Positions 9,337 to 17,166 of a stretch of DNA of 21,974 nt are shown here, one piece after another; the first letter of the stretch is position 1, and the number at the start of each line of letters is the position of its first letter. The notes beneath the pieces are model-generated. The model was not told the origin of the DNA and did not search any database. It saw nothing but the letters and a program-made list of their open reading frames with translations. The DNA comes from Chloroflexi bacterium RIFCSPLOWO2_02_FULL_71_16. Lineage in GTDB: Bacteria; Chloroflexota; Limnocylindria; P2-11E. The position numbers and the translations under genes were made by a program. The stretch is taken from NCBI GenBank assembly GCA_001795345.1, contig MGON01000009.1, positions 71-22,044 of the forward strand, read 5' to 3'.

Positions 9337-10110
9337 TTATTCCTCTTCTTCGTCCGCGTTTTCTTCGTCCGCGTTGCCCGCCCGCCGGGTCGCCGGACCG
9401 CCGTAGCTCACCTCGACCAGGCAGAGCCCCCGCGCCGGCGCGTTCGGCCCGGCCTGCGAGCGGTCCCGGCTCGCCACGATCTCCCGCATCCGGTCGACCG
9501 AGGTGTGTCCCCGGCCCACCCAGAGAAGAGTACCGACGATCCCCCGGACCATCCCGTGGAGGAACCCGTCCGCCTCGATCTCGAAGCGGAGGAGCGACCC
9601 CGCGCGCGACCAGGACGCCCGCCGCACCGTCCGCGTGCCGCCCGGACCCACCGCGAAAGCGGAGAGGTCCTGCCGGCCCACGACCAGCCCGGCCGCCGCG
9701 GCCATCGCGCGCTCGTCGAGCTCGTCCGGAAGCCAGTGCTCCCGGTGCCGCTCGAGCGGCTCGCGCTGAGCCGAGTTCCGGATCCGGTATTCATATTTGC
9801 GACCCGTCGCCGAGTACCGCGCGTGAAAGTCCTCGCCCGCTTCCTCGACGTCCCGGATCGCGATGTCCGCGGGAAGGAGGGCGTTGACCCCCCGTCCGAT
9901 GGTCGCTGCGTCCAGCTTGGTCGCCGCTCTGAAGCTGATGACCTGGCCCGTCGCGTGGACCCCCGCGTCGGTCCGGCCAGCGCCCACGAGCTTCACCTGC
10001 TCATCGCAGATCCTTGTGAGCGCTCGCTCCAACTCGGCTTGCACGGTCGGCGCGTTCGGCTGCACCTGGAACCCGGCGTAGCGGCTCCCGTCGTAAGCCA
10101 CGCGCGCCAT
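9337..10110 (-). CDS. truA: tRNA pseudouridine(38-40) synthase TruA
   Basis: Isomerises uridines 38-40 in the tRNA anticodon arm. It has 257 residues. The N-terminus [21 protein letters not shown] is followed by the catalytic loop [15 protein letters not shown] with nucleophile Asp48, then [30 protein letters not shown] and LVEVSY, so all expected blocks are present. ATG 10110 starts seven bases after the rplQ stop, with AGGA at a workable distance. The last residues ([13 protein letters not shown]) are an acidic tail encoded by two perfect 15-bp tandem repeats and lie beyond the enzyme fold. The position between rplQ and rplM is as in many Gram-positive bacteria, without the ECF transporter genes that often sit there. 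Confidence 0.97.
   Translation of the reverse strand: MARVAYDGSRYAGFQVQPNAPTVQAELERALTRICDEQVKLVGAGRTDAGVHATGQVISFRAATKLDAATIGRGVNALLPADIAIRDVEEAGEDFHARYSATGRKYEYRIRNSAQREPLERHREHWLPDELDERAMAAAAGLVVGRQDLSAFAVGPGGTRTVRRASWSRAGSLLRFEIEADGFLHGMVRGIVGTLLWVGRGHTSVDRMREIVASRDRSQAGPNAPARGLCLVEVSYGGPATRRAGNADEENADEEEE
9346..9375 (-). repeat. two perfect 15-bp tandem repeats in truA 3' end
   Basis: On the minus strand AACGCGGACGAAGAA occurs twice in tandem, encoding [10 protein letters not shown] just before the stop. Being 15 bp and in frame, copy-number change would lengthen the acidic tail without disrupting truA. It is probably replication-slippage sequence. Confidence 0.85.
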
Positions 10111-10117
10111 GTAGTTC

Positions 10118-10630
10118 CTAGGCAGACGTCACTTTCTGCTTGGGCTTCTTCGTGGTCGTCTTCTTCTCGGCCGACGTCTCCGCGCCTTCGGCCTTCTTCG
10201 CCCGCCGGAAGGGCAGGCGACGCTTCGGCGCGGCCTCCTCGGCCGCGGCCGCTGCCGTCTTCTTCTCTTCCTCGGCGCCCGGCATGAGCTCGAGCAGCAC
10301 GACGGGGGCGGAGTCGCCGACCCGGCGCCCGACCTTGGTCAGGCGCAGGTAGCCCGAGTTGCGGTCCGGGTACCGCTGCGCGAGATCGGAGAAGACCTTC
10401 TCGACCAGCTCCGGCTCCGGCAGCCACGCGATCGCGCGGCGCCGCGCGGGCAGCGAGCCGTCCTTGCCGAGGCCGATCATCTTGTCCACGAAGCGGCGGA
10501 TCTCCTTGGCCTTCGCCTCGGTCGTCTTGACCCGCTCGTACCGAAGGACCGAGACGGTGAGGTTCCGCAGCATCGCGGTGCGGTGACCGGTCTCCCGGCC
10601 GAACTTGCGCTGGTGGATCTTGTGGGGCAT
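10118..10630 (-). CDS. rplQ: 50S ribosomal protein L17 with C-terminal charged tail
   Basis: Large-subunit protein near the exit tunnel. Residues 1-117 are ordinary L17: start MPHKIHQRKFGRETGHRTAM, LRNLTVSVLRYERVKTTEAKAKEIRR, then YLRLTKVGRRVGDSAPVVLLELM. The remaining 53 residues are a Lys/Ala/Glu/Thr-rich low-complexity tail (EEEKKTAAAAAEEAAPKRR to KKPKQKVTSA) absent from E. coli L17, though tails are known in other high-GC lineages. ATG 10630 comes three bases after the rpoA TAG. It is the last gene of the alpha operon. Confidence 0.97.
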   Translation of the reverse strand: MPHKIHQRKFGRETGHRTAMLRNLTVSVLRYERVKTTEAKAKEIRRFVDKMIGLGKDGSLPARRRAIAWLPEPELVEKVFSDLAQRYPDRNSGYLRLTKVGRRVGDSAPVVLLELMPGAEEEKKTAAAAAEEAAPKRRLPFRRAKKAEGAETSAEKKTTTKKPKQKVTSA

Positions 10631-10633
10631 CTG

Positions 10634-11743
10634 CTATTCGTCCTCGAGCGTCCTCTGGCCGGTGGCGACGCGCTCGTCAGCGTCACCCGGGCGGTTGCCC
10701 TCGTCGGGCTCGTCGCCTATCGAGCCAAGCTCGACCGGCTGCCCCATCTCGTCGATGTCGACGTCGGTCTCGCCCTCTCCCTCGCCCTCGCCGGCGGCCA
10801 GGCCGCCCTCGGGCGCCTCGATGAGACCGCGCGCCACGAGGCGCTCCTTGATCTCGTCGAGCGACTTCTTGCCGAAGTTGCGCATGCGCAGCAGCTCCTC
10901 GTCGGGGGTCTGCAGGAGCTGGCCGACCTTGGTGATGCCGTGCCGCTTCAGCGAGTTGAACGCGCGCTGCGGCAGGTCGAGGTCCTCGATGGGCATGTCC
11001 GCGATGGCCGGCGGCAGCGAGCCACCGTCCGCGCGGGCCGCCGGGGCGAGCGCCGGCTGGGCCCGGGTGAGCCCGGCGAAGAGGGTGAACTGCTGCACCA
11101 GCACCTGCGCGCCCTGGGCGACGGCCTCGTCCGGAGCGGTCGTCCCGTCGGTCCAGACCTCGAAGAGGAGCCGGTCGTAGTTGGTGACCTGGCCGACGCG
11201 GGTGTTCTCCACGGTGAAGTTCACCTTGCGCACGGGCCCGAAGAGCGCGTCGATCGGGATGACCCCGATCGGCAGACCCTCGCGGCGGTCGCCAGAGACG
11301 AACCCGCGGCCGGTCTCGACCGTGAGCTCCATCCAGAGGGAGGCCTCCGGCTCGAGGGTCGCGATGTGCGCCTCGGTGTTCACGATCTCGACGTCGCTGG
11401 TCGTCTGGATGTCCGCGGCTGTGACGTCGCCGGGCCCCTCCTTCTCGAGCACCAGGGTGACGGGCTCGGTGGCGAAGGAGCGCAGGCGGATGCCCTTGAG
11501 GTTCAGGACCAGCTCGACGACGTCCTCCTTGACGCCGGGGATGGTCGAGAACTCGTGCGCGACGCCGCGCACGCGCGCCGCGGTGATCGCGGCACCCGGG
11601 AGCGACGACAGGAGCACCCGCCGGAGCGAGTTCCCGAGCGTCGTGCCGTACCCGGCCGGCAGCGGCTCGCAGACGAACCGCGCGTGGCGGTCATCGCCTT
11701 CGAGGCGCTCGATCTTTGGGTATTCGAGTTCGACGATGGACAT
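10634..11743 (-). CDS. rpoA: DNA-directed RNA polymerase alpha subunit
   Basis: RNA polymerase assembly platform and promoter UP-element/activator contact. It has 369 residues against about 315-330 usually. The alpha-NTD (1-230) has FVCEPLPAGYGTTLGNSLRR, the dimerisation/assembly signature. A linker follows, then the alpha-CTD (about 250-308) with IEDLDLPQRAFNSLKRHGI (Arg260 corresponds to the DNA-contacting R265 of E. coli) and NFGKKSLDEIKERL. Residues 309-369 form an unusual acidic tail including GEGEGEGE. ATG 11743 is preceded by AGAGGG. It sits after rpsD and before rplQ, the standard alpha-operon order. Confidence 0.98.
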   Translation of the reverse strand: MSIVELEYPKIERLEGDDRHARFVCEPLPAGYGTTLGNSLRRVLLSSLPGAAITAARVRGVAHEFSTIPGVKEDVVELVLNLKGIRLRSFATEPVTLVLEKEGPGDVTAADIQTTSDVEIVNTEAHIATLEPEASLWMELTVETGRGFVSGDRREGLPIGVIPIDALFGPVRKVNFTVENTRVGQVTNYDRLLFEVWTDGTTAPDEAVAQGAQVLVQQFTLFAGLTRAQPALAPAARADGGSLPPAIADMPIEDLDLPQRAFNSLKRHGITKVGQLLQTPDEELLRMRNFGKKSLDEIKERLVARGLIEAPEGGLAAGEGEGEGETDVDIDEMGQPVELGSIGDEPDEGNRPGDADERVATGQRTLEDE

Positions 11744-11784
11744 GGTTCCCTCTCTTCCAGGCGCGGGGGCGCCAGCCAGGACGC

Positions 11785-12408
11785 TTACCGTGAGTAGTGT
11801 TCGACGATGAGCTGGGTGTCGACCTGCGTCTCGATCTGGTCGCGGGTCGGCGTGGTGACCATCTTCGCCGTGTAGCTGTCGGGGTCGACCTCGAGCCAGC
11901 CGGGTCGCGGCTGCGTCTTCGCCCACGCGAGCGCGTCCTTGAAGTACTGGAGAGCGCGGCTCGCCTCGCGGATCGTGACGACGTCGCCGGCGCGCACGGA
12001 GTGGCTCGGGATGCGCGCGGAGCGGGCGTTCACCTGCACGTGGCCGTGGTTCACCAGCTGGCGCGCCTGGGCGCGGGACTTCGCGAAGCCGGACCGGTAG
12101 ACGACGTTGTCGAGCCGGGACTCGAGCTGCACGAGCAGCTGGTCGCCGGTCGCGCCCTTCGTCTCGAGCGCGCGGTCGAACGTGTTCCGCATCTGCTTCT
12201 CGAGGACGCCGTACATGCGGCGGGCCTTCTGCTTCTCGCGCAGCTGCAGGGCGAAGTCGGAGACCTTGCGGCGGCGCTGCTGGTGCACGCCGGGCGGCGA
12301 CGGGCGGCGCTCGAGCGTGCACTTCGTGATGCACTTCTCGCCCTTCAGATAGAGCTTCACGCTCTCGCGCCGGCAGAACCGGCAGACCGGACCGATGTTG
12401 CGAGCCAT
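11785..12408 (-). CDS. rpsD: 30S ribosomal protein S4 (zinc-knuckle form)
   Basis: Primary 16S-binding assembly protein; in some bacteria also the translational repressor of the alpha operon. It has 207 residues from ATG 12408 (start MARNIGPVCRFC, with GGGGGAGAGGG just upstream). A longer in-frame opening exists upstream but overlaps rpsK and has no homology. The N-terminus carries Cys9-x2-Cys12-x13-Cys26-x3-Cys30, the Zn-binding form. The S4 RNA-binding domain follows: RLDNVVYRSGFAKSRAQARQ, VNHGHVQVNARSARIPSHSV, VRAGDVVTIRE. The C-terminus ends QTQLIV-type (TQLIVEHYSR), as expected. Confidence 0.98.
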   Translation of the reverse strand: MARNIGPVCRFCRRESVKLYLKGEKCITKCTLERRPSPPGVHQQRRRKVSDFALQLREKQKARRMYGVLEKQMRNTFDRALETKGATGDQLLVQLESRLDNVVYRSGFAKSRAQARQLVNHGHVQVNARSARIPSHSVRAGDVVTIREASRALQYFKDALAWAKTQPRPGWLEVDPDSYTAKMVTTPTRDQIETQVDTQLIVEHYSR

Positions 12409-12419
12409 GCCCTCTCCCC

Positions 12420-12851
12420 CTAGACCCGGCGCCGCTTCGGCGCGCGGCAGCCGTTGTGCGGGATCGGGGTCACGTCGGTGATGGCCGTGACGGCGAGGCC
12501 GGCGGCCTCGAGCGCCCGGATCGCCGCCTCGCGACCGGCACCCGGACCCTTCACGAACACCTCGACGGACTTCATGCCCGCGTCGATGGCCTTCTTCGCT
12601 ACGTTCTCCGCGGTCACCTGCGCGGCGTAGGGCGTGCTCTTGCGCGAGCCCTTCCACCCCGACGCGCCCGCTGTCGCCCAGCACACGGTGTTCCCTTGCT
12701 GGTCGCTGATGGAGATGACCGTGTTGTTGAACGACGCCTTCACGTGGGCCTGCCCGTGCGGGATGGCCCGTCGCTCGCGCCGCTTGCGCGGTGCGGGCGC
12801 GGGTCGCGCCTCGGGCGTCGCAGGTGCCTGCTGCTTCGGATCCTTGCTCAT
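12420..12851 (-). CDS. rpsK: 30S ribosomal protein S11
   Basis: Platform protein near the mRNA exit. It has 143 residues against about 130. The core starts near residue 32 and has [58 protein letters not shown] and [20 protein letters not shown], all canonical. The first 30 residues are a Pro/Ala/Arg-rich extension. ATG 12851 has GGGAG five bases upstream and follows the rpsM stop after ten bases. Confidence 0.98.
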   Translation of the reverse strand: MSKDPKQQAPATPEARPAPAPRKRRERRAIPHGQAHVKASFNNTVISISDQQGNTVCWATAGASGWKGSRKSTPYAAQVTAENVAKKAIDAGMKSVEVFVKGPGAGREAAIRALEAAGLAVTAITDVTPIPHNGCRAPKRRRV

Positions 12852-12861
12852 CTCGCTCCCA

Positions 12862-13245
12862 TTAGGTCTTCGACGTCGACTTCTTCTTGCCGGCGACCGT
12901 CTTCCGCGGGCCCTTGCGGCTCCGCGCGTTCGTCCGGGTGCGCTGCCCGCGGACCGGCAGGCCGCGCCGGTGGCGGAGCCCCCGGTAGCTGCCGATCTCC
13001 TGCAGGCGCTTGATGTTCAGCGCGACCTCGCGACGGAGGTCACCCTCGACCGTGTGCGCGCGGTCGATGATCTCGCGCAGCTTCGCGACCTGCGGCTCGG
13101 TGAGGTCACGGACCCGGATGCCGCCGTCGACGCGCGCCTCCTCGCAGATCTTGCGCGAGGCTGTCGCGCCGATGCCGAAGATGTAGCGCAGCGAGATCTC
13201 GACGCGCTTGTCGCGCGGGATGTCGACGCCGGAGATACGTGCCAT
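12862..13245 (-). CDS. rpsM: 30S ribosomal protein S13
   Basis: Head protein forming intersubunit bridges and contacting P-site tRNA. It has 127 residues. It opens [19 protein letters not shown], has the helix-hairpin-helix [17 protein letters not shown] and the C-terminal [37 protein letters not shown], all standard. ATG 13245 is four bases after the rpmJ stop; its ribosome-binding purines (CAGGGATAGGG) lie in the end of rpmJ. Confidence 0.98.
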   Translation of the reverse strand: MARISGVDIPRDKRVEISLRYIFGIGATASRKICEEARVDGGIRVRDLTEPQVAKLREIIDRAHTVEGDLRREVALNIKRLQEIGSYRGLRHRRGLPVRGQRTRTNARSRKGPRKTVAGKKKSTSKT

Positions 13246-13249
13246 TTCC

Positions 13250-13363
13250 CTATCCCTGCCGCTGCTTGTGCTTCGGCTCGGAGCAGATCACGAGGATCTG
13301 CCCTTCGCGCCGGATGATCTTGCACTTGTCGCAGCGCTTCTTGACCGATGCCCTGACCTTCAC
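13250..13363 (-). CDS. rpmJ: 50S ribosomal protein L36 (zinc-binding form)
   Basis: The smallest large-subunit protein, 37 residues, easily missed by gene finders. From GTG 13363 it reads [19 protein letters not shown] and continues to KHKQRQG. It carries the Zn ribbon Cys11-x2-Cys14, Cys27 and His32, so it is the Zn-dependent form. GTG directly abuts the infA TAG with no spacer, implying translational coupling. The infA-rpmJ-rpsM order is the usual one. Confidence 0.97.
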   Translation of the reverse strand: MKVRASVKKRCDKCKIIRREGQILVICSEPKHKQRQG

Positions 13364-13603
13364 CTAGTACCTGACCCTTCGTGTGATGCGACCCCGCTTG
13401 AGGTCGTACGGCGAGAGCTCCACGAGGACCTTGTCGCCCGGGACCACGCGGATGAAGTTCATCCGCATCTTCCCCGAGATGTGCGCGAGGATCTCGTGAC
13501 CGTTCTGGAGAGCGACCCTGAACATCGCGTTCGGAAGGGCCTCCGAAACGGTCCCTTCCACCTCGATGACGTCCTTGGTGGGCTTAGTGGGCTTAGTCGC
13601 CAT
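13364..13603 (-). CDS. infA: translation initiation factor IF-1
   Basis: Binds the ribosomal A site during initiation; OB-fold. From ATG 13603 it has 79 residues against the usual 72. After a short [10 protein letters not shown] leader the canonical body is [20 protein letters not shown], then [20 protein letters not shown], ending with the [18 protein letters not shown] block. The KPTKPT leader is encoded by two 9-bp direct repeats (13580-13597). The frame stays open further upstream into map but has no homology there. The Shine-Dalgarno is weak (CGGGTAG). Confidence 0.97.
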   Translation of the reverse strand: MATKPTKPTKDVIEVEGTVSEALPNAMFRVALQNGHEILAHISGKMRMNFIRVVPGDKVLVELSPYDLKRGRITRRVRY

Positions 13604-13647
13604 GGCTACCCGATGTCCTCGTTCTGATCTCCAGACACAAAAAGCTC

Positions 13648-13665
13648 CGCGGTCGACGACCTGCG
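13648..13665 (-). terminator. possible weak terminator/attenuator between map and infA
   Basis: The 77-base gap between map and infA is less GC-rich than its surroundings. On the minus strand it carries CGC-A-GGTC, loop GTC, GACC-GCG (7-bp stem with one bulged A), followed four bases later by a five-T run at 13639-13643. The geometry is imperfect. It may be an attenuator or processing site; I could not find a convincing promoter in the same gap. Confidence 0.3.
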
Positions 13666-13680
13666 GGAAAAGAAAGTGTA

Positions 13681-14487
13681 TCAAACATGCTTGGCCGCGC
13701 CCACCAGGCGCCGGGAAACCGGCGCTTTCTCGGCCGCCGCGGTCAGGACGACGGCGCCGGCGGGCGTGACGGCGACCGAGTGCTCGAAGTGGGCGGAGAT
13801 CGAGCCGTCGGCCGTCTTGACGGTCCAGCCGTCGTCCAGCAGGCGCGTCTCGGGGCCCCCGATGTTGACCATCGGCTCGATGGCCAGGCAGAGCCCGGCG
13901 GTGATGAGGCGGCCCTGGCCGCTGGTGCCGTAGTTGGGCACCTGTGGCGGCTCGTGCATCGCCTGGCCGATGCCGTGGCCGACGTAGTTCCGCACCACGC
14001 TGAAGCCCTCGCGCTCCACGAGACCCTGCACCGTCGCCCCGACGTCGCCGAGGCGGGCGCCCGGCCGCACGCTCGCGATGGCCAGGCGGAGCGCCTCCTC
14101 GGCCGTGGCGATGAGCCGCCGGGCCTCGGCGCTCACCCGCCCCACCGGGACGGTCACCGCCGCGTCGGCGTGCCAACCGTCCACGATGGCGCCGGCGTCG
14201 ATGCCGATGATGTCGCCCTCGCGGAGCTTCCGCTGCCCGGGGATGCCGTGGACGATCTCGTCGTTCACGCTCGTGCAGATCGTGGCCGGGTAGCCGAAGT
14301 AGCCGAGGAACGACGACGTCGCGCCGCGCTCGCGCAGTACCTGCTGCGCGATGCGGTCGAGGTCCGCCGTAGTGATGCCCGGGCGCACCGCGGCGCCGCA
14401 GCGCTCCAGCATCTCCGCGACCACGATCCCGGCGCGCCGCATCGTGGCGATCTCGGCCTCGGTCTTGAGCCTGACGAGCTCCTTCAA
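13681..14487 (-). CDS. map: type I methionine aminopeptidase
   Basis: Removes the initiator Met from nascent proteins; dinuclear-metal enzyme. It has 268 residues from TTG 14487. All ligands fall at the E. coli MetAP positions: Asp97 (GIDAGA), Asp108 (WHADAA), His171 (YVGHGIG), Glu204 (AIEPM), Glu235 (FEHSVAV), with His80 in [10 protein letters not shown]. That exact register supports the TTG start, as does GAGGTGA six to twelve bases upstream. TTG overlaps the adk stop as TTGA. The adk-map-infA order is classic. The C-terminus is about 15 residues longer than the catalytic core needs. Confidence 0.97.
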   Translation of the reverse strand: MKELVRLKTEAEIATMRRAGIVVAEMLERCGAAVRPGITTADLDRIAQQVLRERGATSSFLGYFGYPATICTSVNDEIVHGIPGQRKLREGDIIGIDAGAIVDGWHADAAVTVPVGRVSAEARRLIATAEEALRLAIASVRPGARLGDVGATVQGLVEREGFSVVRNYVGHGIGQAMHEPPQVPNYGTSGQGRLITAGLCLAIEPMVNIGGPETRLLDDGWTVKTADGSISAHFEHSVAVTPAGAVVLTAAAEKAPVSRRLVGAAKHV

Positions 14488-15143
14488 GCGATCACCTCGG
14501 CCACGCGCGCGCGGATCTCGTCCACGCCGCCGACGCCCTCGATCCGCCGCAGGAGGCCGGCCTTCTCGTAGTGCTCCACGACGGGCCGCGTCCGCTCGTC
14601 GTACACCTCGAGGCGGCGGGCGAGCACCTCGGGCGAGTCGTCGGAGCGCGCGCTGGACCGGCCGCGCGTCGAGATGCGGCCGAGCAGCTCTTCGCGCGGC
14701 ACCTCGAGCAGGACGACGCAGCCGACGCGCCGGCCGTGCTGTCCGAGGAGTTCGTCGAGCGCCCTCGCCTGCGCCACCGTCCGCGGGAAGCCGTCGAAGA
14801 CGATGCGCGTGGACGCGGGGATCCGCGCGAGGCGCTCGCGGACCATGCCCACGGTGACCTCGTCGGGCACGTAGTGCCCCTTGGACATGTGCTCCTCCGC
14901 GAGCCGCCCGAGCGGCGTCCCGAGTCGAAGGTGGTCCCGGAAGAGATCGCCCGTCGCGAGGTGCTCCCACCCATGAGCTTCCTTCAGGAAGCGCACCTGG
15001 GTCCCCTTGCCGGACCCCGGCGGGCCCATGAACACGAGATCGCCCTGCGCCTGCTCTTCGCGCGGCGCCAAGCGCCGCGCCCTCTCCGCTGCTCCCGACT
15101 CGCTCGTCGCGGGGGACCCGCTCGTCGCTCGGCTCACTTTCAA
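14484..15143 (-). CDS. adk: adenylate kinase with repeat-derived N-terminal extension
   Basis: Interconverts ATP+AMP and 2 ADP. The enzyme proper starts around residue 34: [14 protein letters not shown] (P-loop 40-49), [16 protein letters not shown] (64-79), VFDGFPRT (115-122), [17 protein letters not shown] (176-192). The LID (about 157-170) is short and has no Cys, a short-LID form without zinc. The first 33 residues, read from TTG 15143 directly after the secY stop, match nothing in the family and are encoded by an interspersed hairpin repeat. GTG 15137 is an alternative start, but no start codon lies at the normal N-terminus, so the repeat must be translated unless a non-canonical start is used. 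Confidence 0.95.
   Translation of the reverse strand: MKVSRATSGSPATSESGAAERARRLAPREEQAQGDLVFMGPPGSGKGTQVRFLKEAHGWEHLATGDLFRDHLRLGTPLGRLAEEHMSKGHYVPDEVTVGMVRERLARIPASTRIVFDGFPRTVAQARALDELLGQHGRRVGCVVLLEVPREELLGRISTRGRSSARSDDSPEVLARRLEVYDERTRPVVEHYEKAGLLRRIEGVGGVDEIRARVAEVIA
15054..15137 (-). repeat. interspersed hairpin repeat, copy within adk 5' end
   Basis: On the minus strand this reads CGAGCGACGAGCGG, then hairpin 1 (GCGGG-TCC-CCCGC, 15109-15121), then GACGAGCGAG, then AGCGGAGAGGGCGCGG, then hairpin 2 (GCGCGGCGC-TTG-GCGCCGCGC, perfect 9-bp stem, 15060-15080) and CGAAGAG. The first 14 bases and the last block closely match the copy upstream of secY. The hairpin arms vary in sequence but keep pairing, which suggests structure is maintained. 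Confidence 0.75.
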
Positions 15144-16442
15144 CTAGCGGATGAAGCCTTCGTACGAGCGCATGAGGAGCTGGGCTTCGAGCTGCTTCAT
15201 CGTCTCGACGACGACGCCGACGATGATGAGGATGCTGGTCCCGCCGAGGCGCAGCTGCTGCACACCGGTCAGGTCGCCGATGAGCGTCGGCATGACCGCG
15301 ACGATCCCGAGGAAGAGGGCGCCGGCGATCGTGATCCGCGTGACGACCCGTCCGAGGAACTGCGCCGTCGGCGGCCCCGGCCGGATGCCCGGGATGAAGC
15401 CGCCGTAGCGCTTGATGTTGTCGGCCACGTCGGTCGGCACGAAGGTGAAGGCGGTGTAGAAGAAGGTGAAGGCGACGACGAGCAGGAAGTACAGGCTGTT
15501 GTAGACGACGATGTTGTTGAACGCGGCGACCGTCGCCTGCGACGCGCCGCGCAGCCACTCGGTCTCGCTGTTCGTGAAGTACTGGGCGATCTGCGACGGG
15601 AGCAGCAGGATCGAGATGGCGAAGATGATGGGGATGACGCCGGCGCTGTTCACCCGCAGCGGGATGTGCGTGCTCCCGCCAGAGTACATCCGCGTGCCGC
15701 GCACGCGCTTGGCGTACTGCACCGGGATGCGGCGCTGGCCTTCCTGGATGAACACGATCGCCGCGACCACGCCGATGGCGATGAGGGCGTAGACGCCGAG
15801 CATGAACAGGTTCTCCTGGACCTCGATGGTCTGCGAGATGGTGGTCGGGAACCGGCCGACGATGCCGGCGAAGATGATGAAGCTGATCCCGTTCCCGATG
15901 CCCTTCTCGCTGATGAGCTCGCCGAGCCACATGAGCAGGAGCGTGCCGGTGACGAGGGTCGCGAGGATCGAGAGGGTGAGGGCCAGGTCGGTGAACCCGA
16001 ACTCCGGGATGACTCCGGACCGCTGCATGAACACCGACACTCCGATGCCCTGGAGGAGGGCCATCGGCACGGTGAGGATGCGGGTGTACTGGTTGATCTT
16101 GTTCCGGCCGTACTCGCCCTCCTTGGAGAGCGCGGTGAGGGCCGGGATCGTCTGGTTGAGCAGCGTCATGATGATCGAGGCATTGATGTACGGGTTCACG
16201 CCCAGAGCGACCACGCTGAAGCGCGCCAGCCCGCCGCCCGAGAACAGGTCGAGGATGTTGAGGAGCGCGTTGTTGTCCAGGACCGTGGTGAGCTGGGCCT
16301 GATCGACGCCCGGTAGGGGAACGTGCGAGAGGAACCGGAACACCACGAGCATCCCGAGCGTGAAGAGGATCTTGTTCCGGAGGTCCTGCGCCTTGAAGGC
16401 GTCGAAGAGCGCTCCGAGGACCGGGAGCTGAGCGGCGGCCAC
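15144..16442 (-). CDS. secY: preprotein translocase channel subunit SecY
   Basis: Central pore of the Sec translocon in the inner membrane. It has 432 residues, the normal size, with about ten membrane segments, the first at about 24-41 (ILFTLGMLVVFRFLSHVP). Conserved stretches include NILDLFSGGGLARFSVVALG (plug), VNPYINASIIMTLL, MWLGELISEKGIGNGISFII, RRIPVQYAKR, IPLRVNSAGVIPIIFA and DNIKRYGGFIPGIRPG. The start is GTG 16442, two bases after a repeat-encoded 29-residue frame; purines AAGAGTAAGA precede it. It lies between rplO and adk as in the usual spc operon. Confidence 0.98.
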   Translation of the reverse strand: MAAAQLPVLGALFDAFKAQDLRNKILFTLGMLVVFRFLSHVPLPGVDQAQLTTVLDNNALLNILDLFSGGGLARFSVVALGVNPYINASIIMTLLNQTIPALTALSKEGEYGRNKINQYTRILTVPMALLQGIGVSVFMQRSGVIPEFGFTDLALTLSILATLVTGTLLLMWLGELISEKGIGNGISFIIFAGIVGRFPTTISQTIEVQENLFMLGVYALIAIGVVAAIVFIQEGQRRIPVQYAKRVRGTRMYSGGSTHIPLRVNSAGVIPIIFAISILLLPSQIAQYFTNSETEWLRGASQATVAAFNNIVVYNSLYFLLVVAFTFFYTAFTFVPTDVADNIKRYGGFIPGIRPGPPTAQFLGRVVTRITIAGALFLGIVAVMPTLIGDLTGVQQLRLGGTSILIIVGVVVETMKQLEAQLLMRSYEGFIR

Positions 16443-16444
16443 TC

Positions 16445-16534
16445 TTACTCTTCGCGCGTGGGCCTACGGCCCCGCGCTCGCTCCGCTTTTCCTGTCTCGC
16501 TCCTCACGGCAAAGCCGCTCGTCGCTCGTCTCAT
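16445..16534 (-). other. 29-codon repeat-encoded reading frame upstream of secY
   Basis: ATG 16534 to TAA 16445 reads MRRATSGFAVRSETG and continues to RPTREE, filling the rplO-secY gap. It starts four bases after the rplO stop and ends two bases before the secY GTG, so if translated it would couple secY to rplO. It consists wholly of the interspersed repeat. The protein resembles the adk extension (RATSG..ATSE) and the frame before rplF. Differences between copies change amino acids freely, so I see no sign of selection on the peptide. Confidence 0.35.
16448..16534 (-). repeat. interspersed hairpin repeat, rplO-secY gap
   Basis: Minus strand: CGAGCGACGAGCGG, hairpin 1 (CGGC-TTT-GCCG, 16507-16517), GAGGAGCGAG, AGCGGAGCGAGCGCGG, hairpin 2 (GCGCGGGGCC-GTA-GGCCC-A-CGCGC, 10-bp stem with one bulge, 16454-16477) and CGAAGAG. 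It has the same order of blocks as the copy in adk and fills the gap between two otherwise closely packed genes. Confidence 0.75.
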
Positions 16535-16537
16535 TTC

Positions 16538-16984
16538 TTAGGCCCCGATCAGCACGATGGAGCCGCCGGCCGCCTCGATCTTCTGGCGGGCCGTGGCCGA
16601 CGCGGCGTGCGCGTGGACCTCGATCGCGGCCGTGACCTCACCGTCGCCCAGGATCTTCACCTTCTCGTCGGCGCGGATGAGCCCGTGCGCCGCGAGGGTG
16701 TCCGGCGTGACCTTGCCCTCCTGGACGTACTGGGCGAGCTGCCCGACGTTGAGGGCGACGCGCTCGACGCGGCCGGCCATCTTGAAGCCGCGCAGCTTCG
16801 GCACGCGCATGTGCAGCGGCGTCTGCCCGCCCTCGAACCACCCCGGCAGACCCGGCCCGCTGCGCGCGAGCTGGCCCTTCGTGCCGCGTCCGGCGGTCTT
16901 TCCCTGCCCTGCCGAGATGCCGCGGCCGATGCGCTTGTTGCGCTGCCGCGAGCCCTTCGGGGGCTTCACCTGATGCATCTTCAT
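16538..16984 (-). CDS. rplO: 50S ribosomal protein L15
   Basis: Late-assembly 50S protein. It has 148 residues, normal. It has the Gly-rich basic N-terminus (KGSRQRNKRIGRGISAGQGK, then TAGRGTKGQLARSG), GFEGGQ-like WFEGGQTPLHMRVPKLRGF and the C-terminal ARQKIEAAGGSIVLI. ATG 16984 overlaps the rpmD stop as ATGA. Confidence 0.98.
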   Translation of the reverse strand: MKMHQVKPPKGSRQRNKRIGRGISAGQGKTAGRGTKGQLARSGPGLPGWFEGGQTPLHMRVPKLRGFKMAGRVERVALNVGQLAQYVQEGKVTPDTLAAHGLIRADEKVKILGDGEVTAAIEVHAHAASATARQKIEAAGGSIVLIGA

Positions 16985-17166
16985 GAGATCTGCTCCCTCA
17001 CCTCGACGAGATGCGCGACCTTGCGGAGCATCCCGCGGAGCTGCGGGCTGTCCTCGTGGTGCACCTGGTTCCCCGGCCGCCGGAGGCCGAGCGCGCGCAG
17101 CGTGCCGCGGGCGGCCTCCTTCTCGCCGATGGCGCTCTTCTTCTGGACGATCAAGAGCTGATTCAT
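16981..17166 (-). CDS. rpmD: 50S ribosomal protein L30
   Basis: Small 50S protein, 61 residues: [20 protein letters not shown], then [33 protein letters not shown]. These match the bacterial L30 pattern (IG....Q..TL..LGL......V....P...GM...V.HLV.V). ATG 17166 overlaps the rpsE stop as ATGA, and its own stop overlaps rplO in the same way. Confidence 0.96.
   Translation of the reverse strand: MNQLLIVQKKSAIGEKEAARGTLRALGLRRPGNQVHHEDSPQLRGMLRKVAHLVEVREQIS

Noticed and set aside
12409..12684. Upstream in-frame extension of rpsD
   Set aside because: It overlaps rpsK in another frame and lacks homology; MARNIGPVCRFC is the canonical S4 start with a strong ribosome-binding site.
13604..14176. Upstream in-frame extension of infA
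   Set aside because: It overlaps map out of frame, and the IF-1 homology starts only at [17 protein letters not shown].
14571..16316. 581-codon plus-strand open frame opposite adk and secY
   Set aside because: It is the shadow of two conserved genes; its His/Asp/Glu/Arg-rich composition is an antisense artefact of high GC.
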